Source: Methylobacterium sp. FF17 (GTDB lineage: Bacteria; Pseudomonadota; Alphaproteobacteria; Rhizobiales; Beijerinckiaceae). From it: a DNA stretch of 64,000 nucleotides. Below the pieces are notes generated by a model, which saw only the letters and a program-made list of their open reading frames with translations, did not search any database and had not been told where the DNA came from. Made by a program: the position numbers and the translations under genes. The DNA lies in assembly GCF_025813715.1 (NCBI RefSeq), contig NZ_CP107532.1, positions 4,932,001-4,996,000 of the forward strand, written 5' to 3'. Below, piece after piece: positions 7,989 to 15,429 of the stretch (position 1 is its first letter; each line of letters begins with the position of its first letter).

Positions 7989-9158
7989 TCACTGAGTCCG
8001 GCCCTCGACCCAGCCGATGATCGCGTCCGCCACGTCCCGGTTGTTGGCCTCGAGCATCATCATGTGGCCATTCCCCCTGATCCCGTGCTCGGCAAGCGCG
8101 AGCCGGTCCGGCTTGGCGAGGGCCTGCGTGAGGAAGGCGGCCGTGCAGTCGTCCATCGTTGCGCGAAACGAGGCTTCGCCCGTCACGATCACTGCCGGGA
8201 CCTTCGCGAGGTTCGGAAGCTGCCGCGCCGGTTCGGCTTGCAGCCAGCACCTGATCTGATCGGCCTTGAGCGGTTTGTCGGCCTGCACCACCGTCAGATC
8301 CTCCGGCGCGGTGACGGGCGGTTCGAAGCGGAGCGGCACGCGGGTGATGCCATAGGGGCGGGCCCGGGCCTCCCCGACCCGCTCGTACCATGCGTCCCCG
8401 CCCTTGAAGCGGATGTCGAAGAAGGTCGGGCCATTCGGTTCGACCGCCACATGCGCTTTCACCAACTCGGGTCGTTGGTCGGACACGGCCCAGCCGAACA
8501 CGCCGGCCTGCGAGTGGGTCAGCAGGACCGCGGGCCCGATCTTCTCGAGGAGCGTGATCAGCGCCGTATCGACCAGCTCCTCGCTCTTCAGCGCGTTGGC
8601 GATGTAGGGCACCTGCGAGAGGTAGAACTGATCGAACGCCTGGTTGCCCTTCAGCCCCGGACCGCCCGGCCATTGGGTGTGCAGCTTGGCCTGCGGGAAC
8701 AGGTTGAACATCTCCTGCCCCGTGAAGATGCTTTCCAGATCGCCCGTCGTCAGGCGCGAATAGGGACCGTAGGCGTCCGGATTGTCGCCCGAGCGGCCGC
8801 GCCCGACCTGGTCGACGACGTAGACGGCAAAGCCGCGTTCGATGAAGCGGTCCACCCAGCCCGGCCGGCCGTCGGGCGTACCGAGGAAGTTGACCCCGGT
8901 CTGTGCGGTGCCGTGGACCATCACGATGGGCCAGGGCTGGGTCACCTTGGGCGGGGCGTGGTACTGAACGAACATCTGCCCGACGGCGATGTCCTTGCCG
9001 GCGATCGTCGCGTAACGCCCGCCGACGAAGAAGTAGCCCTCCCGCTGCTCCGGTTTGAACGTGGCGGGAACGTCGGGGGTCACGGGGTCGGGAGCGGCCT
9101 CGGCCGCCATGGTCGATCCCAAGAGGGCACACGCCAGGGTCAGTACCGCCTTGAGCAT
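7989..9158 (-). CDS. Exported alpha/beta hydrolase (esterase-like)
   Basis: A 389-aa protein with a Sec signal peptide (MLKAVLTLACALLGSTMAAEA) and an alpha/beta-hydrolase fold. The oxyanion region is VMVHGTAQTG. The nucleophile elbow reads THSQAGVFGWAV, with Ser in H-S-Q-A-G, and a late GNGHMMM supplies the catalytic His. An Asp-containing acid loop is less clear. The start at 9158 is chosen because of a GGAGG Shine-Dalgarno (cacggaggcgatcga) and the signal peptide; an extension to 9299 has neither. It is probably a periplasmic esterase or lipase of unknown substrate. It stands alone. Confidence 0.75.
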   Translation of the reverse strand: MLKAVLTLACALLGSTMAAEAAPDPVTPDVPATFKPEQREGYFFVGGRYATIAGKDIAVGQMFVQYHAPPKVTQPWPIVMVHGTAQTGVNFLGTPDGRPGWVDRFIERGFAVYVVDQVGRGRSGDNPDAYGPYSRLTTGDLESIFTGQEMFNLFPQAKLHTQWPGGPGLKGNQAFDQFYLSQVPYIANALKSEELVDTALITLLEKIGPAVLLTHSQAGVFGWAVSDQRPELVKAHVAVEPNGPTFFDIRFKGGDAWYERVGEARARPYGITRVPLRFEPPVTAPEDLTVVQADKPLKADQIRCWLQAEPARQLPNLAKVPAVIVTGEASFRATMDDCTAAFLTQALAKPDRLALAEHGIRGNGHMMMLEANNRDVADAIIGWVEGRTQ

Positions 9159-9324
9159 TCGATCGCCTCCGTGAGGGTCTTGGAGCCCCCGCCCGAGTAT
9201 CGACACTCTTCGGCCCGAAGGTCCAGGTGTCGAAGACCCGGACCGGTGGCCCTCGTCACGAGCTTTGCAGGCCGATATCTCGCGGCAACCATCGCGCAAG
9301 CAGCACCGTGCGAATGCGTTTCAT

Positions 9325-9351
9325 GCACCCGTCGAGGCATGATCCGGGTGC
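9325..9351. terminator. Hairpin after the DUF3597 gene
   Basis: Inverted repeat GCACCCG (9325..9331) and CGGGTGC (9345..9351) with a 13-base loop, directly downstream of the DUF3597 stop on the minus strand. There is no T run, so a terminator role is only suggested. Confidence 0.3.
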
Positions 9352-9355
9352 GTGC

Positions 9356-9823
9356 TCATGCGTGGTGGAAATCCGCCGGGATCCGGCCGCCGTTCTCCGC
9401 GAGCTTCTGCACCACCTGCTTGTGCAGCCAGACATTCATCGTCGCCGAGTCTTCCTTGTCGCCCGTGTACTGCAACTCGTCGGCCAGTTGCTTACGGGCG
9501 CTCAGGCTGCTGTCGAGGTCCAGCACCTTGAGGAGATCGACGATGGACTGCTTGTAATTCGAGGTCTCTCCCTTCCGCTCGGCCATGTCCCTGAGAACCT
9601 GTCCCACGTCGACGGTCTGCGACCCCAGGGAGGGGCTGTCGGCGACCGGGGAGGCTGCTCCGGCCATGGAGGGAGCGGCCGCGCTGCTGGATGACGAGCC
9701 GGCAACGCTCGAGCCCAGGGTGGCGGCGGACACGTTCGGGGTTTCGGAGGCATCAGGGGCTGCAGCCTGCGCGCTCGCGCTCCCGCCGAAGATCTTCGTC
9801 ATGATCGATCCGAAGAGGCTCAT
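9356..9823 (-). CDS. DUF3597 domain protein
   Basis: A 155-aa protein matching the DUF3597 pattern. It starts MSLFGSIMTKIFGG, continues with a low-complexity Ala/Ser linker (residues about 15 to 65), and ends with a conserved helical domain: VDVGQVLRDMAERKGE, YKQSIVDLLKVLDLDSSL, ELQYTGDKEDSATMN and LHKQVVQKLAENGG. The final part resembles a LysM-adjacent or peptidoglycan-associated helical fold, but no function is established. The start at 9823 has an AAGGAG ribosome-binding site; the 16-residue upstream extension lacks the family's conserved N-terminus. Confidence 0.8.
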   Translation of the reverse strand: MSLFGSIMTKIFGGSASAQAAAPDASETPNVSAATLGSSVAGSSSSSAAAPSMAGAASPVADSPSLGSQTVDVGQVLRDMAERKGETSNYKQSIVDLLKVLDLDSSLSARKQLADELQYTGDKEDSATMNVWLHKQVVQKLAENGGRIPADFHHA

Positions 9824-10052
9824 CGTGTTCTCCTTCGCTGCGGCGGCGGGCTGGGTGTTGCTGCTCGACAACCGGAACCGCGCTCCGGCGTTCCAGGAAC
9901 GCGACGGACGATCCCCCGCGGGACGGCGAGACGAGGGCTTTCGGATGGATGCCCATGCGTTGTGATTAAGGTGTACGAAGGTCGGGTGCTGGTATCAGGC
10001 CGTGGAACAACGTCACGCTTCGCCCGTCAGTGCAGGAAACACCGGGATCATC

Positions 10053-10292
10053 ATGGCCGAAAACCCATCGAACTTCGTGCGAGACTGGATCAGCGAGAAC
10101 GTTCGTCCTGATCCGGCGTTTCAGGGGGACGCCGAAGGGCACGTCGCAGCCATCGCGCGTCGTCTGGTGGCCGCGTCCCGAGAGGCAGAGATCCCGCAGG
10201 ATGACCCGGAGTTGGCACCGGACCTCCTGCATGATCTTATCCAGGCTGCCATCGAGGCCGACGAGAAGCCGGAGGCAGGAGGACGCCGATGA
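10053..10292 (+). CDS. Small DUF768-like protein
   Basis: A 79-aa acidic, helical protein. The N-terminal NFVRDWISENVRPD, followed by a helix with AAIARRLVAASREAEIP and a final DLLHDLIQAAIEADEK, resembles the DUF768 pattern of Rhizobiales, where several paralogues often occur. Starts at 10002 and 10053 are both possible; the conserved-looking part begins at 10053. The stop overlaps the next gene (ATGATGA), so they are co-translated. Function unknown. Confidence 0.55.
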   Translation: MAENPSNFVRDWISENVRPDPAFQGDAEGHVAAIARRLVAASREAEIPQDDPELAPDLLHDLIQAAIEADEKPEAGGRR

Positions 10293-10624
10293 TGACCACA
10301 AATATTCCGGATGACGCCAAGCCGGGCGATATCCTCACGCCTGAGGGGCATATTCTCTGCCGGGACCGCGAACTCCACGCGTTCGGTTACTTCTCCGTCA
10401 GCTACGAGCAGGCGCAGGTCGCACGGGCCCATGGCTGGGGCTGTCGATCGGGCCTGTTCCTCGAAGCGGAACACTCGGACGCGGCAAGCTGGGCCCACGC
10501 CGAGGAAGAGCGTCTCGACGCGATCGAGAATGGCGAAGATCCGCCGCTGGTGCGGATCTACCGTGAGGCACCGCCGTCCTGTGCCATCGACACACCGGCG
10601 TCCTGCCGGATACCCCCGCGATAG
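10289..10624 (+). CDS. Hypothetical protein (111 aa)
   Basis: A soluble 111-aa acidic protein translationally coupled to the DUF768-like gene (four-base overlap). The best-formed segment reads DDAKPGDILTPEGHILCRDRELHAFGYFSVSYEQAQVARAHGW split by no repeats, with no membrane helix or export signal. Two tryptophans and a Glu-rich helix (AHAEEERLDAIENGED) follow. I do not recognise the family. The last 15 residues (after ASCRIPPR-like sequence) may be a poorly conserved tail. Confidence 0.5.
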   Translation: MMTTNIPDDAKPGDILTPEGHILCRDRELHAFGYFSVSYEQAQVARAHGWGCRSGLFLEAEHSDAASWAHAEEERLDAIENGEDPPLVRIYREAPPSCAIDTPASCRIPPR

Positions 10625-10651
10625 GGTGAGCGGAGCCGTCGCTTCGCGCGT

Positions 10652-10831
10652 CTACCGCGCACGTCCCGGCTTGATCGAGCCGGTGACGGCGGGCTCGGCG
10701 AGGGCGGCGGAGAACGGGTTCAGGCCGTTGCGGTCCACCACATTGGCCGAATAGAGCGATCCGGTCGCGAGAAGGCCCACCGCGAGTATCGCCTTCGCGG
10801 TGATCCAGAGCCGGCGGAGTGCTGCGTGCAT
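10652..10831 (-). CDS. Small membrane-anchored protein (59 aa)
   Basis: A 59-residue frame found by reading the minus strand. It has a basic start (MHAALRRLWITAK), one hydrophobic helix (AILAVGLLATGSLYSANVV) and a short tail ending TGSIKPGRAR. The pattern is that of an uncleaved signal anchor with a periplasmic tail. A purine run (ggataggga) precedes the ATG at 10831. It lies between the hypothetical pair and the zinc-ribbon gene. Function unknown. Confidence 0.5.
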   Translation of the reverse strand: MHAALRRLWITAKAILAVGLLATGSLYSANVVDRNGLNPFSAALAEPAVTGSIKPGRAR

Positions 10832-10900
10832 GGTCCCTATCCGAGGTTGCGTTCAGGGTGATCCCATGCGGTTAGGATTCGCTTAACGGCGAACCGCTTT

Positions 10901-10946
10901 CAGGCGGGTCGCTTTGTCAGGCGGGTCGCTTTGTCAGGCGGGTCGT
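10901..10946. repeat. 17-bp tandem repeat across a stop codon
   Basis: The unit caggcgggtcgctttgt occurs twice exactly (10901..10917 and 10918..10934) and then 12 bases of a third copy follow. The stop codon of the zinc-ribbon gene (10934..10936) lies at the junction of the second and third copies, so the array covers the 3' end of that gene. Unit length is not a multiple of three. Confidence 0.85.
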
Positions 10947-11977
10947 GCGGCGGGCGTTCCGCAGGCGTAGCAGAAGCGCTCGAAGGTGCTCTTGCGGTGG
11001 GTGCAGGCCGGGCAGCGCTCGAACATACCGATCCCGCAATGCGGGCAGAAGTTCGCCTCCGGGTTGGCGAGATCCACGGGCCGCTCGCAGCCGGGGCAGA
11101 CCTTCTTGGCGAGGCGGAGCAGGGCCTGGTCGGTGGCGATCTCCGTCCGGCGCTCCTCGTTCGGCCGCGCCTCGGCCGCCTTCTGGCGCTCATTGTAGGC
11201 ATGCAGCGCGTTGATCGCCGCGCGCCCGGCCACGAGGGTCACGATGACCCCGACGCCGTACTGAACGTAGCCGCCGTAGCTCGGGAGGTAGGGCACGAGC
11301 TCGACGAAGAAGGCGAAAACCGCCGCGAAGGCGAAGCCCCACACGAAGGGCCAGTTCCGCGTGCGCTGCCGCTTCAGCAGCAGCCACCCGGCCAGGGCCA
11401 GCAGCGGCAGCGTGAGAGCGAGGCGATAGCCGAAGACGCGCAGCTCCTGCTCCCGCTCGGCCGCGTCGAGTTTCGCCTGGGCGGAGGCACGCAGGTCGCC
11501 GTCGACCCGCTCCTGCGCCGCCTCGCGCTCGGAGAGGCCGAGCTGCCGGCTCGCCCGCTCCTCCAGGCGCTCCTCGATGGCGCGTTCCGCAGCCTTGAGG
11601 GCATCGAGCTGCTGGGTGCGGGCGATCAGGCCGGGATCCTGGTCGACCCGCCGGGTGGCATCGCGGGTCTTCAGCCAGTTGGCGAAGGTTTCCTGCGCGG
11701 CCTCCGAGGCGGAGCGTGCGGCCGCAAGGGCAAGCTGGTCCTGCTCCGTCCGGCGCTGGCTGTCGGCCTGCTCGCGCCGGGTCTCCCGCAGGGCATCGGC
11801 AGCCGGGCGCGCCTGGTCCGCGTCGAGGAACTGCTCGAGGGTGTAGCGGTGCTCGACCTGGGGCAGGTCGCCGACCACGAGGGAGCCGAGCCCGATCAGG
11901 AACCAGGCGAAGAGAAAGGCCACCAGCCAGAGCAGGAGCGTGAACCAGCGTTCCGAGAGGCGACGACCGGATGCCAT
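10934..11977 (-). CDS. Membrane protein with coiled coil and C-terminal zinc ribbon
   Basis: A 347-aa protein with one N-terminal helix (WFTLLLWLVAFLFAWFLIGL), a long charged coiled coil (residues about 50 to 190, rich in Ala, Glu, Arg and Gln), two or three further helices (LALTLPLLALAGWLLL, FAFAAVFAFFVELVPYL, VGVIVTLVAGRAAI) and a double zinc ribbon with CPGC, CPHC, CPAC and CYAC pairs. The start at 11977 is preferred because the region upstream lacks a signal and shadows other sequence. The coiled coil is probably periplasmic and the ribbon cytoplasmic. Function unknown; no operon partner. Confidence 0.7.
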   Translation of the reverse strand: MASGRRLSERWFTLLLWLVAFLFAWFLIGLGSLVVGDLPQVEHRYTLEQFLDADQARPAADALRETRREQADSQRRTEQDQLALAAARSASEAAQETFANWLKTRDATRRVDQDPGLIARTQQLDALKAAERAIEERLEERASRQLGLSEREAAQERVDGDLRASAQAKLDAAEREQELRVFGYRLALTLPLLALAGWLLLKRQRTRNWPFVWGFAFAAVFAFFVELVPYLPSYGGYVQYGVGVIVTLVAGRAAINALHAYNERQKAAEARPNEERRTEIATDQALLRLAKKVCPGCERPVDLANPEANFCPHCGIGMFERCPACTHRKSTFERFCYACGTPAARPA

Positions 11978-12305
11978 TTCGGGGACCTCGTGCGGCAATG
12001 ACGGGCGCGCATCCGTCGATGCGCGACGCCTGCCTAGCAGAGACCATCGCCTTCGGCTGCCCGAGAAGCGCGCAGCGAAGCGTTCGCTTTCGCGCACAGG
12101 CTGTCGAAGGTCGTGCCGGCAAGACGATTGGCGTTCGATGCGTCGCCGGGCGCTGCCGGGAAGGGGGCGAGATCCGCCCTGGACCCCAGGGCCTCGAACC
12201 GGCGGACCCGCGCGGCGCGGGGTGAGGCTGGTCGAGAGCAGCCGGGGCATCGACCCTCGGGCACGGCGGCCGGCAAGCTGCGTGCCCGACCGCGACGTGC
12301 GGGGG
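11978..12305. other. Gene-free intergenic stretch
   Basis: About 330 bases between two minus-strand genes. Minus-strand frames here have codon-like periodicity but no start with a ribosome-binding site and no recognisable domain. I see no RNA gene or repeat. Confidence 0.4.
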
Positions 12306-12965
12306 TCAGGCCGCCGCGGTCCAGCCGATCACGGCCGTCAGCGGATCGCCGGATCCCTGCTCCGGGATCAGCGGACGGATGTCGGTCCGCACGAAGCCAG
12401 CGTCCTGAAGGTAGCGTTCGACCAGCCGCGCGCGTCCGGCCCCATCCAAGGCGCCCCAGATCGCCACAGCCTTGGTGGGATAGCAGCGGTTCGAGAAGCT
12501 GATCGCCACCGGCGCCTCCGGGCGCAGCACGCGCGCGACCTCGGACAGGACCTCGACGGGCCGCTGCAGGTACTGGATCGAGACGCACATCACTGCCGCG
12601 TCGGCGCTGGCCGTGTCCAGGGGCAGGTGTGGCATGGCGTTCAGGTCCTGAACGAAATGCCGGGTCAGGCGCGGGTTGGCCGTGAGTTCCGCGGCGTTCA
12701 AGCCATGGCCGATGACCTGCGCGTAGGTCGCGTCGTTCGGGAGGTGGCTGACCCAACTGGACATCAGATCGAGGACGACGCCTCTGGCCGGAACCACGTC
12801 CCGGTAGAGGTTCGTGACCGCCGCGATGGCCGCATCGTCGATATGCGTGACGAAGCGCGGCTGGCGGTAGAACAGCGGGTCCGGCCCCGGATCGCGTTTG
12901 GCGAACGCTTCCGGCGGGAAACCTGGAGGCCGTGTCAGGGGGCTCTCGCGATGGCTGCCGCTCAT
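12306..12965 (-). CDS. Class I SAM-dependent methyltransferase
   Basis: About 219 aa with a UbiE/methyltransferase-11-like fold. Motif I is replaced by VVLDLMSSWVSHLP, typical of a distinct bacterial subfamily in which DLMSSW replaces the usual glycine-rich loop. This is followed by VIGHGLNAAELTANPRL, HFVQDLNAMPHLP and ADAAVMCVSIQYLQRPVEVLSEVARVLRP. ATG codons at 13016, 12998 and 12965 are all possible; none has a strong ribosome-binding site and the conserved part begins after 12965. Substrate unknown. It lies next to a truncated haemoglobin on the same strand. Confidence 0.7.
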   Translation of the reverse strand: MSGSHRESPLTRPPGFPPEAFAKRDPGPDPLFYRQPRFVTHIDDAAIAAVTNLYRDVVPARGVVLDLMSSWVSHLPNDATYAQVIGHGLNAAELTANPRLTRHFVQDLNAMPHLPLDTASADAAVMCVSIQYLQRPVEVLSEVARVLRPEAPVAISFSNRCYPTKAVAIWGALDGAGRARLVERYLQDAGFVRTDIRPLIPEQGSGDPLTAVIGWTAAA

Positions 12966-13132
12966 ACGACGGTCGAAGGAAGAGTCATCGGAAGCCATCC
13001 AGCCGGCGCGGGTCATCCCCGGGTCCAACGGCTCCGCCGAGGGATCGATCCCCCCAGTCCGGCAATGCGGCCATGGCGAAACAGCGCGGCTGCCGTGGGA
13101 CGGAGCGCCTCGGGCGCGCGACTTGCCCGAAC

Positions 13133-13525
13133 TCAACGGTCGTGAAGCCGGGTTTCCGGTCGGAAGAACAGGCCCGCTTTCAAACTGTCGCCGATCCGGT
13201 TGGCACGCTCGGTAAGAAGCATCGCCACGTCGGCGGTAAACATTTCCCCGGCCGTTTGCTCGAACAGGCTCAGCCAACGGGCGAAATGGGAGGGGGTCAG
13301 CTCAGCGAGCCCCCGATGCTTGCCGAACGGATTGCCCTTGTAGCGCCCGGATTTCAGCAGCACCGAGGACCAGAAATCCTGAATGACCGCGAGGTGGCGC
13401 GGCCAATCTCCCTCGGGAATGACCCGGGCGAAGACCGGCCCGATCAGGGGATCACGCTGCACCTTCGCGTAGAAGGCCGGCAGGAACGTGTGAAGGCTCG
13501 CTTCCGTGAGTGTGTGCTCGGGCAT
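13133..13525 (-). CDS. Group 3 truncated haemoglobin
   Basis: A 130-aa haem protein of the TrHb3 class. The N-terminal helix (FLPAFYAKVQRDPLIGPVF), the proximal and CD-region FWSSVLLKSGRYKGNPFGKHRGL and HFARWLSLFEQT fit the family; HF before the F helix supplies the proximal-side His pattern. TrHb3 proteins bind O2 or NO, and a role in detoxification or electron transfer has been suggested. ATG 13525 gives the usual family length. The frame is open well beyond it but that part shows no homology. Confidence 0.85.
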   Translation of the reverse strand: MPEHTLTEASLHTFLPAFYAKVQRDPLIGPVFARVIPEGDWPRHLAVIQDFWSSVLLKSGRYKGNPFGKHRGLAELTPSHFARWLSLFEQTAGEMFTADVAMLLTERANRIGDSLKAGLFFRPETRLHDR

Positions 13526-13890
13526 CGGGGCCTGATCAGAGTTCCAAGCCGGACATGGCGGCTCGGCATGGGGCGCTGAGGCGGATATGCGGCGACGCGC
13601 TGTCTCCAGCAAGGAACGCGCGACCACGGAGGTGTCGCCGCTCGCCGCGCCGGCAAGCGTATTGATTGGGATCTCGCTGGTGGCGATGTCGAAGTGGTGA
13701 TGCCGGAGCCGGCATCGCAGTCTCGATCCCGACCCGGCGTTCCTCGGTACCCTGATCGACGGAAAGGCAGAACCGAATGATTGCGCAGCCACTTCAATCC
13801 GCTCGAAGTGGCGTTCTCCAAACTCAGTCCAGGATTGCACAAGGCGGCCGAGCGCACCCCGGTGCGTCGTCTGCCTCGACACGGGGCATG
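13526..13890. other. Gene-free stretch upstream of truncated haemoglobin
   Basis: About 365 bases. The haemoglobin frame remains open across it, but the translated sequence (Arg/Ser/His-rich, no domain) does not look coding and no ribosome-binding site supports an earlier start. No RNA, repeat or clear promoter recognised. Confidence 0.4.
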
Positions 13891-13922
13891 AAAAAACCCG
13901 CTAAGTCAGTGACCTAACGGGC
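13891..13922 (-). terminator. Rho-independent terminator of tRNA-Gln
   Basis: On the minus strand the sequence CCCGTTAG, an 8-base loop and CTTAGCGGG is followed by TTTTTT (the aaaaaa at 13891..13896 on the plus strand). This classical hairpin plus T run sits just downstream of the tRNA gene. Confidence 0.85.
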
Positions 13923-13930
13923 TGAAACGA

Positions 13931-14004
13931 TGGCTGGGGGACCAGGATTCGAACCTGGACTAGAGGAGTCAGAGTCCACTGTTCTACCGTTAAACTATCC
14001 CCCA
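13931..14004 (-). tRNA. tRNA-Gln (anticodon CTG)
   Basis: A 74-base tRNA read on the minus strand. The 7-bp acceptor stem is TGGGGGA with TCCCCCA, the discriminator is G and CCA is encoded. The T arm is CCAGG-TTCGAAT-CCTGG. The anticodon loop is CTCTGAC, giving anticodon CTG for the Gln codon CAG. The anticodon stem contains one T-T apposition. A strong terminator follows. No integrase or direct-repeat sign of use as an attachment site. Confidence 0.95.
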
Positions 14005-14158
14005 AAATCCTCGCGTGGCTCGAGGATGGATCCGGTTGTTGCCGATATCTCGGTGGGCTGTGCTCACCGCCTCGGGCCCGGTCCGTTCCGGTGGAGGGGC
14101 GATAGCATGGCTTTCCGGGCTGAGGCAAGTGCGGGCGGCCATGTATTCCGCGACGGGT

Positions 14159-14476
14159 TCAGGCGCTGTCGAGGGGCTCGCCGCGGGCCTCGATCATGCC
14201 GAGGGTGCGCAGGATCGCGAGGGCCACGATCTCGGAATCCGTGTCGCCCTCCGGCGTTGCCGGGAGGATCGCCACGGTGCTGACCTCGTCGTCGCTGAGG
14301 AAGCCCACAACCACCTTGTAGACGTCGCCCTCGGGGGCGTCCGCGTCGTGCACGAGGCAGACGCGGCAGCCGTTCGCCTCCCCGTAGACACGCTGGGTCA
14401 GGACCTGGACGCGTTGGTCATCGGTCTGGGCCGTGCGGCGCGGGGCGCCGAAGGTCGGGCGGATGATGTTGTCCAT
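14159..14476 (-). CDS. Hypothetical protein (105 aa)
   Basis: A 105-aa soluble protein starting MDNIIRPTFG, a type of N-terminus common among conserved alphaproteobacterial hypotheticals. The middle is a predicted beta-rich part (RVCLVHDADAPEGDVYKVVVGFLSDD split over two strands) and the end a helix (SEIVALAILRTLGMIEARG). No domain recognised. A TATAA sequence about 12 bases before the start could be its -10 element. It lies downstream of the dTDP-rhamnose genes but is separated from them by a hairpin. Confidence 0.65.
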   Translation of the reverse strand: MDNIIRPTFGAPRRTAQTDDQRVQVLTQRVYGEANGCRVCLVHDADAPEGDVYKVVVGFLSDDEVSTVAILPATPEGDTDSEIVALAILRTLGMIEARGEPLDSA

Positions 14477-14495
14477 GGGCGTCTTTATAACCGAA

Positions 14496-14525
14496 CGGCC
14501 GCGCGTCGGGGAGACCCCGCGGCCG
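14496..14525. terminator. GC hairpin between rfbA and the next gene
   Basis: Outer arms CGGCCGC (14496..14502) and GCGGCCG (14519..14525) enclose an inner GGGG/CCCC pair. It starts 13 bases after the rfbA stop on the minus strand and could terminate the dTDP-rhamnose operon; there is no pronounced T run. Confidence 0.45.
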
Positions 14526-14538
14526 CTCGGGCCGACCC

Positions 14539-15429
14539 TTACCGATTGAGGAAGCTGTCCGGGTCTTCCTGGGCGAGTTTGAGCAGGTTCTGTCCGTAGG
14601 CGGTCTTGGCGAACAGCTTGCCGCGGGCGACGAGCTGATCCTTTCCGATGAAGCCCTGCAGGTAGGCGATCTCCTCCAGGCAGGCCACCTGCAGCCCCTG
14701 TCGGTGCTGCAGCGTACGCACGAACTCGGAAGCCTCCAGCAGGCTGTCATGGGTGCCCGTGTCGAGCCAGGCATAGCCCCGCGACATCCGCTCCACGTGG
14801 AGTTCGCCCCGCTCCAGGTAGGCTTCGTTGATGCTCGTGATCTCGAGCTCCCCCCGCGCCGAGGGCTTCACGGCGGCGGCGATGTCGATCACCTGGTTGT
14901 CGTAGAAGTACAGGCCGGTGACCGCCCAGGGGCTCTCGGGCTCGGGCGGCTTCTCCACGAGGCGCAAGGGGCGGCCGTCCTTGTCGAGGGTGACGACGCC
15001 GTAGGCCGCCGGGTTGTCGACGTGGTAGGCGAACACCGTGGCGCCGGTCTTGCGCTCGCGGGCACGGCCGAGCAGCTCGCTCATGCCGTTGCCGAAGAAC
15101 AGGTTGTCGCCGAGCACCAGGGCGACGTCGTCCGTCCCGATGAAGTCGCGCCCGATGATGAAGGCCTGCGCCAGTCCCTCCGGCCGGGGCTGGATCGCGT
15201 AGGTGAAGTGCAGCCCGAACTGCTCGCCGGTGCCGAACAGGCGCTTGTAGTTGTCGAGGTGCTCGGGGCTCGAGATGATCAGGATCTCGCGGATGCCGGC
15301 CAGCATCAGCACCGAGACCGGGTAGTAGATCATCGGCTTGTCGTAGACCGGCAGCAGCTGCTTGTTGATCGACAGGGTCGCCGGGTGCAGGCGCGTGCCC
15401 GTGCCCCCCGCCAGGACGATGCCCTTCAT
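14539..15429 (-). CDS. rfbA: Glucose-1-phosphate thymidylyltransferase
   Basis: This 296-aa enzyme makes dTDP-glucose from dTTP and glucose 1-phosphate, the first step of dTDP-L-rhamnose synthesis for cell-surface polysaccharide. The N-terminal nucleotide-binding motif is GGTGTRLHPAT, followed by QLLPVYDKPMIYYP, VLGDNLFFG and the sugar-binding EKPPEPES and GTHDSLLEAS. ATG 15429 overlaps the rfbD stop (ATGA), indicating coupling. Length is normal for RmlA/RfbA. Confidence 0.95.
   Translation of the reverse strand: MKGIVLAGGTGTRLHPATLSINKQLLPVYDKPMIYYPVSVLMLAGIREILIISSPEHLDNYKRLFGTGEQFGLHFTYAIQPRPEGLAQAFIIGRDFIGTDDVALVLGDNLFFGNGMSELLGRARERKTGATVFAYHVDNPAAYGVVTLDKDGRPLRLVEKPPEPESPWAVTGLYFYDNQVIDIAAAVKPSARGELEITSINEAYLERGELHVERMSRGYAWLDTGTHDSLLEASEFVRTLQHRQGLQVACLEEIAYLQGFIGKDQLVARGKLFAKTAYGQNLLKLAQEDPDSFLNR

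Noticed and set aside
12034-12756. Minus-strand frame downstream of and overlapping the methyltransferase gene
   Set aside because: Its first half is the methyltransferase in another frame and the rest has no start or domain.
13931-14004. tRNA-Gln as an integration site of a mobile element
   Set aside because: No integrase gene, no repeat of the tRNA 3' end in the following tens of kilobases that I could see, and neighbouring genes look native.
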